A stretch of DNA of 64,000 bases from Saccharomycopsis crataegensis (lineage: Eukaryota > Ascomycota > Saccharomycetes > Ascoideales > Saccharomycopsidaceae). The number at the start of each line of letters is the position of its first letter. Positions within the stretch are counted from its first letter, which is position 1. The DNA is taken from the NCBI RefSeq assembly GCF_037102585.1, contig NW_027043829.1, positions 2,170,001 to 2,234,000 of the forward strand, in the 5' to 3' direction. The position numbers and the translations under genes are program-made. Positions 40,503-49,811 of this stretch are shown here, one piece after another. The notes under the pieces are model-generated. The model did not search any database, was not told where the DNA came from, and saw nothing but the letters and a program-made list of their open reading frames with translations.

Positions 40503-41058
40503 GAAGGCCCAAAGATATAAACAATAGCCTGGAAAAAGAAATTTTGGGTGCTCTACCGATGGATGGGCTGCCTCCAATTATTATTGATCCAAACTTCTTC
40601 GTTACAAGGGAGAGAAAAAACTGTCACGTGCAACATCACGTGTTAATATCTTCCATTTGCACAGAGGCACCGACACTCCGGCCGGTGAGGGCTTTTGCGC
40701 GAACAATAGGGTGAAGTGTTGTTATCTTATAGCTTTCTATTGTTTTCTCACTACTGTCAAGTCCATATTTTTAACTGATACAACACTGGGGAATTGTCAG
40801 CTATCAAATACGATAGATATCACCTATTTGTCCTGCCGAACTCCGTGCTTTTTTTTTTTTTTTAGAAAAGAATCTTAATCTTGAAGGTTCCTTTTTTTTA
40901 TTGTTTCTTCTCGCTGTTCAGAAACTTTCCGGTGGATCTATCAATCCATGTGCACACACATCACACATATTTAAATACCCAATTATCTTCAAAGACAGCC
41001 CGAAAGTATCTGCTTAGGACAACAATCCGGACTCATTTTTCTGAAATCAATCTCCCTA
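40503..41058. other. Divergent promoter region of UBR ligase and RhoGEF genes
   Basis: About 555 bp. Contains the CACGTG pair (listed separately), a GC-rich patch at 40670-40690 and a poly(dT) run at 40851-40863. No ORF with recognisable sequence. Confidence 0.5.
40625..40642. promoter_or_regulatory. Two CACGTG E-boxes 12 bp apart
   Basis: CACGTG at 40625-40630 and 40637-40642, both in TCACGTG context, about 125-140 bp upstream of the UBR ligase start. This is the site class of the bHLH factors Cbf1, Pho4 and Tye7. The 12-bp spacing puts both on nearly the same helix face. Factor identity is inferred. Confidence 0.5.
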
Positions 41059-44000
41059 ATGAATATTTTTTCCCGAAATAATAAGGATAAGAGGGCGAGT
41101 ATCTCAGGACTCTCGTTCAGGAGAAGTTCGAAGCTGTCTCGACGTTCTTCAATAATTGGCACACTGTCTTCTGATGACTCCACTCCTTTTGTCCTCCACC
41201 AAGTGAAGAAAACAGATGATGCTCTGAAACGTATGTCCTTTGCCTATCCACCGTCAATGCCATTCTTACCGGCTTCCCCGCCACTAGCGGAAGAACAGGC
41301 GCCTACCTGGCAATCATCAAATGTTCTGCAACAATCAAAGAGTCAAAAACTTTCTGATGTTCCAGCTGCCCGCTCAAAAAATAGAAGAAAACCTCCTCCA
41401 TCATCTCCAAGTGACTACAACAAAGCGGTTTTTGACTCAAATGACTTCCCATTGGTGGATGGAGTTACATCTCTCAGCCGAAAGGACACTATTCAAAGAC
41501 GAGCCAGTATACGAAATGCTGATAAACAAAATAAATCGCTCCCTATGGTACCTCCAAGAATTGATGAGTTGAATTCCTCTACGAATTTTCAACCTGGTAT
41601 GACCGGCTATGATATTACTCGCAGTACTTCTAGATCTTCTCGTACTTCTGGATCTGGACCACCCCCTATCCCAAGTTCTAGTCCGTCAATTCATGATGTG
41701 GTGAATACTAAAGGTTATGCGCCTTCTGCTTATAGTTATAAAAGCAATTTTAGTAGCAAATCAAGAACTACAGAGAGGAGATCGCAAAGTTTTGCCGGTG
41801 GATCAAATCATTATAATGCAGAAAAATGCTATAGTAACGGTGCACTAAGATCCTCCAGCCTCGACATAACTGCTGAACCATCTTTCTTCTATGGATCTGC
41901 TTCCAGTCTTTCTTATTCCGATGCCCACCAGGAATTGTCAGACCCTATTGCTGAATACAGAAAACAAGCATTGAAGCAGCTTTCATCTGGTTCTGCCAAT
42001 GAATTGGTCACTAACCACCAAGATATCCCAAAAAGAAGTGAAAATAGACTTTCTGAAATTCAAAAACCTAATCAACTGTACTCTGAAACGTCGAATCCGA
42101 AACTAACTGATGGTTTATCAGTATATAACCCTAATAGCATTCCCCCAAGAAGTGCAGGGAGGGCATCAGCTTATTTACCATTTATTAAGAATGAACATGA
42201 TGAAATGGAGGAATTGAATTATGCTAACAGGATTAAAAATGGAAATCGGGTGAAGGAAGACGTTAAAAGTCAATCCGAACAATTGCTGTCTTATGGAGTA
42301 GGTGAAACTTTTAGGAACTCAAATGCCAGTGGCTACTCAAAACTTTCCTCAGACAAAATTGATGAATTGAACAATATTTATAATGCTGAACCTGAAAATC
42401 TTATGGCTGAAATTGGAGTTAGCAATCCATTCTTACCTATTCAAAAATCAAGAATAGACCCAGAAACCACCATAACCTGTGGATCGCCAATGGAAAAGCA
42501 AAAAAACGAAACCCTGACTCTAAACAAGATGGCAGGATCATTATATTCCTCAAAATCTTTACCAGTACAGCATGAGGTTGGTCTGCACCTTGAAACCAGT
42601 ACTCACTCGCTGTTTATTCTTAAAGATGATGTTCTCAACTTTGGAGATGATTTTAATGCATCCGAAATAATTGAGGGGGCACAAGCCATTGATTCTAATA
42701 AATTATCAACTGATGGATGCTCTTCCGAATTACAATTTAAAAGACAGTTGACGGTTAAATTGCAAAGAAGCACTACTATGAAATTGCAATCAATGATATC
42801 TGAGTTTGAAAAACATGACGGTCATCGTCAAGCTGCAATAGTTGAAAATGAGATTATGAAGATTGAGTCTCACTTCAACAAGGCTAAGAAGGCTAGATAT
42901 GTTAGAAGACCGCCACCTTCTCAAGACACTGAGTATCTTGAAAATGAAGAGTTAGATGAGGAGCTTAAAAGACTTGCAATTATAGATGAGTATATAAAGA
43001 ATGCAAAAAACCAGTATTCATCTCTCATGGGCGCAAACTATGAGGCAGCAGATGCTGGTAGCGATATTTCGTTAAATAATCAGTTTGAGATTATAGAAGA
43101 AGTAAATGAAAAAAATGACTCAGCAAATAATACTCCAAAGTTGGATTTAAATTCTCCGGAAAAAGCAGAACTGCCAAGTGCTAATCAAACCCCAAAGCTC
43201 AATGAAAACTCAGAAGACTGTGGTTTGGGTATTGTGCCTCAGGCAGAACAAGAAGTTTCTGACGATCTAAGAGTTGCAAAAGGAGTGGATACTCAGTTGA
43301 TCAATAACTTATCAATTGAACCATCTGAAGAGGGCAATTTTTACGACAATAGTGCTAACGCTGATGTCCAATCTATTATTGCTTCCTCTGAAAAAGGGCA
43401 TGAGTTATATGGTGACAAAAAAAATAATGATAATGAATATATCCAGGATTATTCATCAGAACAAGATTTGCCTATGGTGAAGGATGATATTCCAGCATCG
43501 GATACAAGATTCAGCACTGAAAGCGACATTGCATCACCGTCCCGGCCTGAAATTTTAACTGCCATTACAGGAAGTACCAGCTCTGACTCATTTAAGGAGG
43601 TCTCCAAAACCAAAAAAAGCAAGACAGTTGATTTTGCTGTGGATGATCTGAATGAAGAACAAGTGAATGTTTCACCTCAAAATGAAACTGAAGGCCTGCT
43701 GCTGAATAATCCACCACTTGATGAACTCCAGAGAAGTGGCACAATGAGTTCCTCTAGACTGGCAATTCTTGGCAGAAATTTTTCAGTGAGAACAGCATTC
43801 TCTAACTTTTCTGTCATGTCTCCTGCTGAGACGGTTATTGGTAGCGTTGAGGAAGATTATGATGAGGAGCAAGCCAATAACACTGATAACACCATTGATA
43901 TTTTAAATTTCTCATCTACTTCTTTGAAACCTTTTCATTTCAAAAGTTGTAAGGAAGTTTGGTCACTTTCTGGAATTTACAATTGGATAATTAAGTTTGA

Positions 44001-46722
44001 CAAGTGGTTCCCTGGTCAAGTCGTGAGAAAAAAGGAGTGGGTAAAATCCTTAGAATTGTTGATGAAATATTATTATCCAAAGTTGAACAGTGACTTGTCT
44101 GTTGAATTGATTTCGATTGTGCTTACTGAGTTGACTGATAATTTCAATTGTTTGATGGAAACTGCTGACGAGGTAAACTTCGATGGGTTTGCAACTGAAA
44201 TTGAGGATTACTGCATTGTGACTGTTAAATTAAAAGATGAGATACAGTATGAACCTACCGGTGTTTTGACTGCACTCCTTGGCTGTTACTCCACCAATTA
44301 TTCGACTCATTTGCAGGATACTATTAGCTCATGTTATTCTATTCACTGTCCTCACGAAAATAAGAAGCTAGTGATTATCCCTGCCCCAGAAGTGGAAGAT
44401 CCAAATAAATTGAAGAGCAATTGGATGTTGCAATGGGGTGTTGAGCAGGGTGAAATAAACACTATCGACAAGCAAGAATTTGAGATGCAGAATAGAATTT
44501 ATGATTTGATCCGTAAACAATATGATTTTTTGAATGAAGCAGAATATTTGGTTGATAGAATCGGGAAATCATTCTTAGCAAATCCAGATGCCGTTGTTTA
44601 TGCGTATCCAGATTCTAAGGAGCACATTCATTATCAAATTTTTGCTACTGTGCAACCATTAATTGACGCCCACAGAAAGTATTTATTTGAACCAATGAAA
44701 AAAGTTCTTTTTGAGCAAGGAAAATATATTAGGTCAGGTATTTTTGAGCTCTACAAGGATTGGACCAGAGGCTGTTTTGGCTCATACGTTGAATATATTG
44801 ATAATTTAGCAGAAACACTTTTGTTTATGGATTTTGAAAAAGATTTCAAGAAAAGTTCAGAATTCTTGGAGTGGTTAGATACTTTCCCTGCTGAACCTAT
44901 TAGTCCAAAAAAATTCTTGTCTAATTATTTCTTTTATAATTTGGTGTTATATAAGAACTCATTGATTGATATTAAGAAGAAGAGATCAAAAGCTGACCCA
45001 GAATATCATCATTTAACTGAAGCCATTGCCATCACCACCATTTTCTGTGATAAGATCAATAAGAGATTAGGTGCCTCCGAAGTTCATACTTTGTTTAAAC
45101 ATTTTAATTGGAAAATTGGTCCAAATAATTTCAATATTGAATTTAGTCCAAATAATATGACGATTGTTGCCAAAGAAAAAGTTCTTAAAAAATCATCTAC
45201 TTACGTAGGTAGATGGCCTAGTACTCAATATTATTTGATCTTATTTAACAATTGTTTATTCTTGTCAGAAATTGATGTGGAAATGAGAAAATTCAAGATT
45301 GTTGAAAAGCCAATGCCAATCGCACTTATTCATTGTGAAATCCCTAACTCATCAGAAATGGAAGAAGAGACCACATTATCAGCTTCTATGGACCCAAATT
45401 CAAAAAATGCACAAGATTTGTTAAAATTTATGCATATGGGTCAGAAGACCAGTTGGACAGTAAAGTTTTTGAAAATTAATGCTCTTACATTATGGCTCAA
45501 CTATATCAAGACGACTAAAGCTGCGCATGCCAAAGAAGTAGCCGATACTTTCCAATTCAATGTGGTAGTTTCTGATATTACAGGTGGATTTTCTAATCAA
45601 CTGAATGAACCTATGAGTCCAACTCTTGGCCATTCTAATTCCTTGAAGCGAGACCTAACTTCGCAACCAGCAGCTTTACCGATTATTAAGGCTGGCAACA
45701 ACCAAGTGAAATATGCAATTGCCCCAGCATCTTTTAAGAAAGCTCAATGTGCGCTCATTTTCACAAGCCAAAGCGTGAAGTATTATCTAGTTGGTACATC
45801 CAACGGGCTTTTCCTTCGTACAGATTTTGATTCTTGGGTGAAAATTTCTAAACTTGCAAATATCCAGCAACTTGAATATATCGAGTCAGCTAAAATATTT
45901 TTAGTATTAGCGGACAAAAAATTCATGAAAGTCAATGAAGAGGACTTGTTAGATGCATTCCGCAATACCACAGCTTCACTTGGCACGGTTAAATTATCAA
46001 ACCAATCTGTTGAGTTCTTTGGTAGTGGTTACATTAAAGGAAGTTACATGGTCTTCTATATGAAGGTTAAAGTCACCACTTCGGTAACCCCTTATAGATC
46101 TTTTAAGGTGCTCTCGTTGGATAAAAAACGTCGTGGATTCAAACCTAATTCCATGTTTGACAAATTCTTCTCGGCTGTTGATTGTTATGATTGTTCCACA
46201 TTCCAAAACTCTGTTGTTTTGAAAACTGAAAAGGGTTTCCAAATGTTGGACAAAGAGCTCTCGCCAGTGGTGATTCCAAGAAGTTTGAGTATGAACCTTC
46301 CTTCCAATTTTCAATCAAAGGAGGCTGAATTTTTCAAAATGATGGAGCACAGAGTTTCAGTTGAGAAGCCGATTGCATCATTTGAGATTCGCAATGGTAA
46401 AGAAATTTTACTAGTTTTCAGCACATTTGCCGTGTTTTGTAATGAAAGAGGTTTCTTATCAAAGATCAAATTGTTAGAATTCAATGTCAAATGTTCTGGG
46501 GCGTCCTTGATTAATGATGAAACTTTGTTCTTGGTGAGTAAAAATGCCATTGAAGTCTTTGATCTTAAAGATTCTGACTCAATCATGTATCCTAGAGGAT
46601 TCATCACCGGTAACAATTTTGAGGTACTCAATCACGAAAGTGTCAACAATGGCAGCTTCTTGGTGATGGCTTCTAAAGAATCTGACAACACCAAAATGCT
46701 TTTGGAGCTTACAAAGTGTTGA
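41059..46722 (+). CDS. TUS1: Rho1 guanine-nucleotide exchange factor with DH, PH and CNH domains
   Basis: The 1,887-residue protein has a long Ser/Asn-rich, disordered N-terminal half (about 1-950) with polyproline patches (PPPIPSSSPS). Then follow a WSLSGIYNWIIKFDKWFPG segment, a DH (RhoGEF) domain at about 1140-1350 (YDLIRKQYDFLNEAEYLVDR, YIDNLAETLLFMDF) and a PH domain at about 1357-1485 ending LTLWLNYIKTT. The citron-homology domain lies at about 1545-1865 (YYLVGTSNGLFLRTD, FALLVFSTFAVFCNERG-like strands). The order fits TUS1/ROM2 exchange factors for Rho1 in the cell-wall pathway. I prefer TUS1 because no DEP domain is evident. It is longer than S. cerevisiae Tus1 (1,307). Confidence 0.85.
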   Translation: MNIFSRNNKDKRASISGLSFRRSSKLSRRSSIIGTLSSDDSTPFVLHQVKKTDDALKRMSFAYPPSMPFLPASPPLAEEQAPTWQSSNVLQQSKSQKLSDVPAARSKNRRKPPPSSPSDYNKAVFDSNDFPLVDGVTSLSRKDTIQRRASIRNADKQNKSLPMVPPRIDELNSSTNFQPGMTGYDITRSTSRSSRTSGSGPPPIPSSSPSIHDVVNTKGYAPSAYSYKSNFSSKSRTTERRSQSFAGGSNHYNAEKCYSNGALRSSSLDITAEPSFFYGSASSLSYSDAHQELSDPIAEYRKQALKQLSSGSANELVTNHQDIPKRSENRLSEIQKPNQLYSETSNPKLTDGLSVYNPNSIPPRSAGRASAYLPFIKNEHDEMEELNYANRIKNGNRVKEDVKSQSEQLLSYGVGETFRNSNASGYSKLSSDKIDELNNIYNAEPENLMAEIGVSNPFLPIQKSRIDPETTITCGSPMEKQKNETLTLNKMAGSLYSSKSLPVQHEVGLHLETSTHSLFILKDDVLNFGDDFNASEIIEGAQAIDSNKLSTDGCSSELQFKRQLTVKLQRSTTMKLQSMISEFEKHDGHRQAAIVENEIMKIESHFNKAKKARYVRRPPPSQDTEYLENEELDEELKRLAIIDEYIKNAKNQYSSLMGANYEAADAGSDISLNNQFEIIEEVNEKNDSANNTPKLDLNSPEKAELPSANQTPKLNENSEDCGLGIVPQAEQEVSDDLRVAKGVDTQLINNLSIEPSEEGNFYDNSANADVQSIIASSEKGHELYGDKKNNDNEYIQDYSSEQDLPMVKDDIPASDTRFSTESDIASPSRPEILTAITGSTSSDSFKEVSKTKKSKTVDFAVDDLNEEQVNVSPQNETEGLLLNNPPLDELQRSGTMSSSRLAILGRNFSVRTAFSNFSVMSPAETVIGSVEEDYDEEQANNTDNTIDILNFSSTSLKPFHFKSCKEVWSLSGIYNWIIKFDKWFPGQVVRKKEWVKSLELLMKYYYPKLNSDLSVELISIVLTELTDNFNCLMETADEVNFDGFATEIEDYCIVTVKLKDEIQYEPTGVLTALLGCYSTNYSTHLQDTISSCYSIHCPHENKKLVIIPAPEVEDPNKLKSNWMLQWGVEQGEINTIDKQEFEMQNRIYDLIRKQYDFLNEAEYLVDRIGKSFLANPDAVVYAYPDSKEHIHYQIFATVQPLIDAHRKYLFEPMKKVLFEQGKYIRSGIFELYKDWTRGCFGSYVEYIDNLAETLLFMDFEKDFKKSSEFLEWLDTFPAEPISPKKFLSNYFFYNLVLYKNSLIDIKKKRSKADPEYHHLTEAIAITTIFCDKINKRLGASEVHTLFKHFNWKIGPNNFNIEFSPNNMTIVAKEKVLKKSSTYVGRWPSTQYYLILFNNCLFLSEIDVEMRKFKIVEKPMPIALIHCEIPNSSEMEEETTLSASMDPNSKNAQDLLKFMHMGQKTSWTVKFLKINALTLWLNYIKTTKAAHAKEVADTFQFNVVVSDITGGFSNQLNEPMSPTLGHSNSLKRDLTSQPAALPIIKAGNNQVKYAIAPASFKKAQCALIFTSQSVKYYLVGTSNGLFLRTDFDSWVKISKLANIQQLEYIESAKIFLVLADKKFMKVNEEDLLDAFRNTTASLGTVKLSNQSVEFFGSGYIKGSYMVFYMKVKVTTSVTPYRSFKVLSLDKKRRGFKPNSMFDKFFSAVDCYDCSTFQNSVVLKTEKGFQMLDKELSPVVIPRSLSMNLPSNFQSKEAEFFKMMEHRVSVEKPIASFEIRNGKEILLVFSTFAVFCNERGFLSKIKLLEFNVKCSGASLINDETLFLVSKNAIEVFDLKDSDSIMYPRGFITGNNFEVLNHESVNNGSFLVMASKESDNTKMLLELTKC

Positions 46723-47095
46723 ATTCTGAACTATTTCTTATTACGTTTTCATTTAGAATTTTTTTTATTTAGTAGATTTATATTAGAGTGTTATTTTTAT
46801 TAATTAGTTTTAATATTTTTGTTTATTCATTTTTTTTATCATCACTATTTTTGATATTAAATACCACAGAATCGTGCAATTTTGGAGGACCTGTAGAGAT
46901 CTCTGCTTGGATTCCAAATTTCTTTTCAAACACAAGCTTATATCATTGAAAACGAGAAATCATTTGAAGGAAAAAAAAAGGATATCTAATCCACATTATT
47001 ATTTTTATTTTTATTGTTATTATTTTTATTTTTATTATCATAATCATCATCATCAGTATTATCATTATCGTAAGTATTATGAAATACAATTATTA
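46723..47095. other. Convergent 3' region of RhoGEF and PAH1 genes
   Basis: About 370 bp of very AT-rich DNA with ATTTTT/ATT repeats at 46996-47080. Holds the 3' ends of both genes; no gene recognised. Confidence 0.4.
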
Positions 47096-49372
47096 TTAAT
47101 ATTGTCGTTTGGCTGTAATAAATTCTCGTTGCGCTAGGTCACCACCCTCAATGCTCTCATCATTGAGCTCTCTTTCAATATCATTATCAGTGTTCTCTTC
47201 ATATTTTCCTTCATCATGAATGTTGTCATCATTATTATTCTCATCATAATCTTCCTCGTCATCTTCATCAAGAGAATCATTCTCATAATTATCGTTATCA
47301 ACTTCACCATCATCGTCACCAAATTCGCTTTCAAGATCGTCGACAGTATTATTATACTCATCAAGCTCATCATCAATGAGTTCGTCATTATTGTGAGAAT
47401 AGTAATCAATCGCAAAAGTATTTTCATCAGCTGTCTCCATTTGCTTACTGATATCGGAAATCTTCAAATTACCAATAAGAAGATCGACATCTTCACCGGT
47501 AACAGTATCACCATTTTCATTGAGCAAATCATTAAAGTCTTGTCCTGAATTAGCTGGGTTTTGGGATTGACCACCATTCAAATTCTTATTGTCTGCCTGT
47601 GTTTGCTCCAAACCATCTTTAACAGCGCCTTCAATTGCAGCTTCAGATTCAGGATCAGGATCAGATTCCGATTCTGAATCAGTATCAGAAAGATCTGGAA
47701 TAGGTTCTCTCCAATAAACTGTATCCGTAAAATTTTCATCAGTGAAAACATTTAACCCATCATCTTTCTTATCACCTCTGACAGGAGGGAAAAAATGGTC
47801 AACCAATTCATTGATGTGGATATATGATGACTTATAACCAGCCAATTCCAACAACTCCATATGGACGTCACCATCAGGATTAATGGTAAATATTTTAGAC
47901 GACGGGATATCCACTGATCTATAACTTAAAGCGTCGGTAATTCTATTCCCAAATCCCGCATAGAATGGAGTCTTATTGATGTTGCCATATAATGATCTTA
48001 AATCTTGTAGACAAGTAATCTTGAAAACTTCAGGTTTCTTAAGAATCACTTCCCTTCTTAGAGCTGCCATGGTTCTGTCCGGAGACAAAATGACTGGCCC
48101 CACTGGTAATTTCACACCTTCCTGATCAATTCCATCAAGGTAAGCTCTAGTAGTGTCTGCTAATCCTACCGATCTAGCAGTCAAATACATAATATTATAG
48201 CCATTAGAAGCAATATCTTCAAAAAGTTTAGCGACACCCGGATGGGTCCAGTCTTTACCAATCATGTTGAAAACATGGCCTAAAGCATCAGACTTGGTGA
48301 TTGTACCATCAATATCAGATATAACTACTGGTACATTGTATTTCCACAAAAAGATTCTTGATGTAATGGTGGATTTCGATTGGTCTACTGTGAACTCTGA
48401 ATCATTAGCACCATATTTCAAGTTCAAACACTTCAACTGATCTGACGTTAGTCTTAATGTTTTAATATAGTTACCAGTGCTACCACTGATACTAGTAAGA
48501 GGGCCATTAAGGTTCAATTCACCATCGGTTAAATCACCAGAAGAAGACAGCGGAGAAATTGAAGGGGGGCTCATTAATGTTTGCTGCTCGAATGACAGGT
48601 CCGATTCATTATTTGTTGAATATATTCTCACATTACCATGTTCATCGTATTTTACAACGTCCTTCAAATCGACATCATCACCAAGTTCGTCTTTCAAAAT
48701 ATCCTTCAAAATCTTGTCGTAGCTTTTGATGTCCTGTTCACTGGATTTGTATCCACTGATATCCAAAACCAATTCACCATTTGAGTCTATTTTTGTAGGG
48801 ATATTCTTCAAAGTTAATTGCTTTGATAGCTTTTGCGCTCTAGTTGGTGATAATGACCGGATGCTGGACATGGTTCTTGATTTTCTCATAAGTGAAGTTG
48901 GTAAATTAGCAGATGGACTATCAAGTGACAACGAAGTACCCAGAGATAGCTTATTCAAGTTTTCTGCTGGCCCTCCGAGATCCAAATATTCTGGTAAATC
49001 TTCTTCTAGCGTAGCTGGTTCTGATTTAGGAGACGATAAAGGGGATGAGAGAGTAGATGAGGCAGCACTAACCACAGGAGAAGTCATCATATCATCAGGA
49101 ATCCTGTCTAAAGGCTCTTCAGTCTGGAAAACGAAAAATGCTTCGCCACCATCACCCAACTTCATATGAATATCAGTGAGTTGACCATTTACTTTGAAGT
49201 TGACTTTTTTCTGAGATGGCCTAAGTAGCTGGAACTTCCCAAACCGGACATGGAATGGCGAACAGTACAAACTGCCGTGCTCATCCTCAATAACGATAAC
49301 ATCGATGGCGCCACTCAATGTGGCAGGATTGAGAGAGTTCCAGGTCTTTGCAATCGATGTGAGATAGTTCAT
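47096..49372 (-). CDS. PAH1: Phosphatidate phosphatase, lipin family
   Basis: The ATG at 49372 gives 758 residues. The N-LIP domain starts at once (MNYLTSIAKTWNSLNPATLS, then GAIDVIVIE and FHVRFGKFQLLRPSQKKV). The C-LIP catalytic part at about 345-545 holds the HAD motif DIDGT (about 353) in VVISDIDGTITKSDALGHVF, followed by YLTARSVG and LSPDRTMAALRREVI. The C-terminal third is strongly acidic, as in yeast Pah1, where an acidic tail contacts the Nem1-Spo7 phosphatase. The enzyme makes diacylglycerol from phosphatidate and so sets storage versus membrane lipid. SP sites in the middle region are candidate kinase sites. Confidence 0.96.
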   Translation of the reverse strand: MNYLTSIAKTWNSLNPATLSGAIDVIVIEDEHGSLYCSPFHVRFGKFQLLRPSQKKVNFKVNGQLTDIHMKLGDGGEAFFVFQTEEPLDRIPDDMMTSPVVSAASSTLSSPLSSPKSEPATLEEDLPEYLDLGGPAENLNKLSLGTSLSLDSPSANLPTSLMRKSRTMSSIRSLSPTRAQKLSKQLTLKNIPTKIDSNGELVLDISGYKSSEQDIKSYDKILKDILKDELGDDVDLKDVVKYDEHGNVRIYSTNNESDLSFEQQTLMSPPSISPLSSSGDLTDGELNLNGPLTSISGSTGNYIKTLRLTSDQLKCLNLKYGANDSEFTVDQSKSTITSRIFLWKYNVPVVISDIDGTITKSDALGHVFNMIGKDWTHPGVAKLFEDIASNGYNIMYLTARSVGLADTTRAYLDGIDQEGVKLPVGPVILSPDRTMAALRREVILKKPEVFKITCLQDLRSLYGNINKTPFYAGFGNRITDALSYRSVDIPSSKIFTINPDGDVHMELLELAGYKSSYIHINELVDHFFPPVRGDKKDDGLNVFTDENFTDTVYWREPIPDLSDTDSESESDPDPESEAAIEGAVKDGLEQTQADNKNLNGGQSQNPANSGQDFNDLLNENGDTVTGEDVDLLIGNLKISDISKQMETADENTFAIDYYSHNNDELIDDELDEYNNTVDDLESEFGDDDGEVDNDNYENDSLDEDDEEDYDENNNDDNIHDEGKYEENTDNDIERELNDESIEGGDLAQREFITAKRQY

Positions 49373-49519
49373 ATCTAGAGACACTGCTTGGTTCGCTAAG
49401 GTGGTGGCAAAAGGCAGGGTTTTCTCCTTTTCTTCCTTTTAGCGTAGTGGTTGATCTTTGTTTCTCAGTTTGTCGTTTATCTGTTGCCGGGGCTCATAAC
49501 ACAATAATCCAAGATTGTG

Positions 49520-49550
<31 letters not shown>

Positions 49551-49565
49551 AGTGTGTGTGTGTGT
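49520..49565 (+). repeat. Compound (CT)n-(GT)n microsatellite
   Basis: About 14 CT units, a GTTA break and about 6 GT units, 150-200 bp upstream of PAH1. Alternating purine-pyrimidine plus a pyrimidine mirror tract can keep promoters open; GAGA/CT-type effects here are inferred. Confidence 0.9.
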
Positions 49566-49723
49566 TTGGTGATGCGAGTTTCTGGGTTGGGATAACCTAT
49601 GTGTCGATATTGGGGGGCTGTCGAGCAGTCAAGGAGAAGGATGATTGCCGTCTGCTTGTTGGGGCCTATTGAGCGACCATCGTTTACCACCAAAAGTTCC
49701 CAGGAATCACCGCCGCCTGCACG

Positions 49724-49732
49724 TTCACGTGC
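49724..49732 (+). promoter_or_regulatory. Inositol/choline-response-like E-box (TTCACGTGC)
   Basis: TTCACGTGC fits the core TTCAYRTGS of the yeast ICRE/UAS-INO element bound by Ino2-Ino4, with CACGTG at its centre. It lies 80 bp before the PSD2 ATG and 350 bp from PAH1, both phospholipid genes. A Cbf1-type factor would also accept it. Confidence 0.45.
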
Positions 49733-49811
49733 ACAATTTGTGCAATAAATTTGCAACGCAATCATCAACCCATCCGCCTCCAATACCATTATCTCCCTAG
49801 CTACTCTCACT

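Larger units (their letters stand above)
49373..49811. other. Divergent promoter region shared by PAH1 and PSD2
   Basis: About 440 bp. It contains a CT/GT microsatellite and an E-box (each listed separately). No other gene is seen; the reverse open stretch at 49439-49822 is built on the microsatellite and is not believed. Confidence 0.55.

Noticed and set aside
47134-47548. Ile/Met-rich ORFs over the end of PAH1
   Set aside because: Shifted-frame or antisense readings of the acidic C-terminal codons (GAT/GAA repeats).
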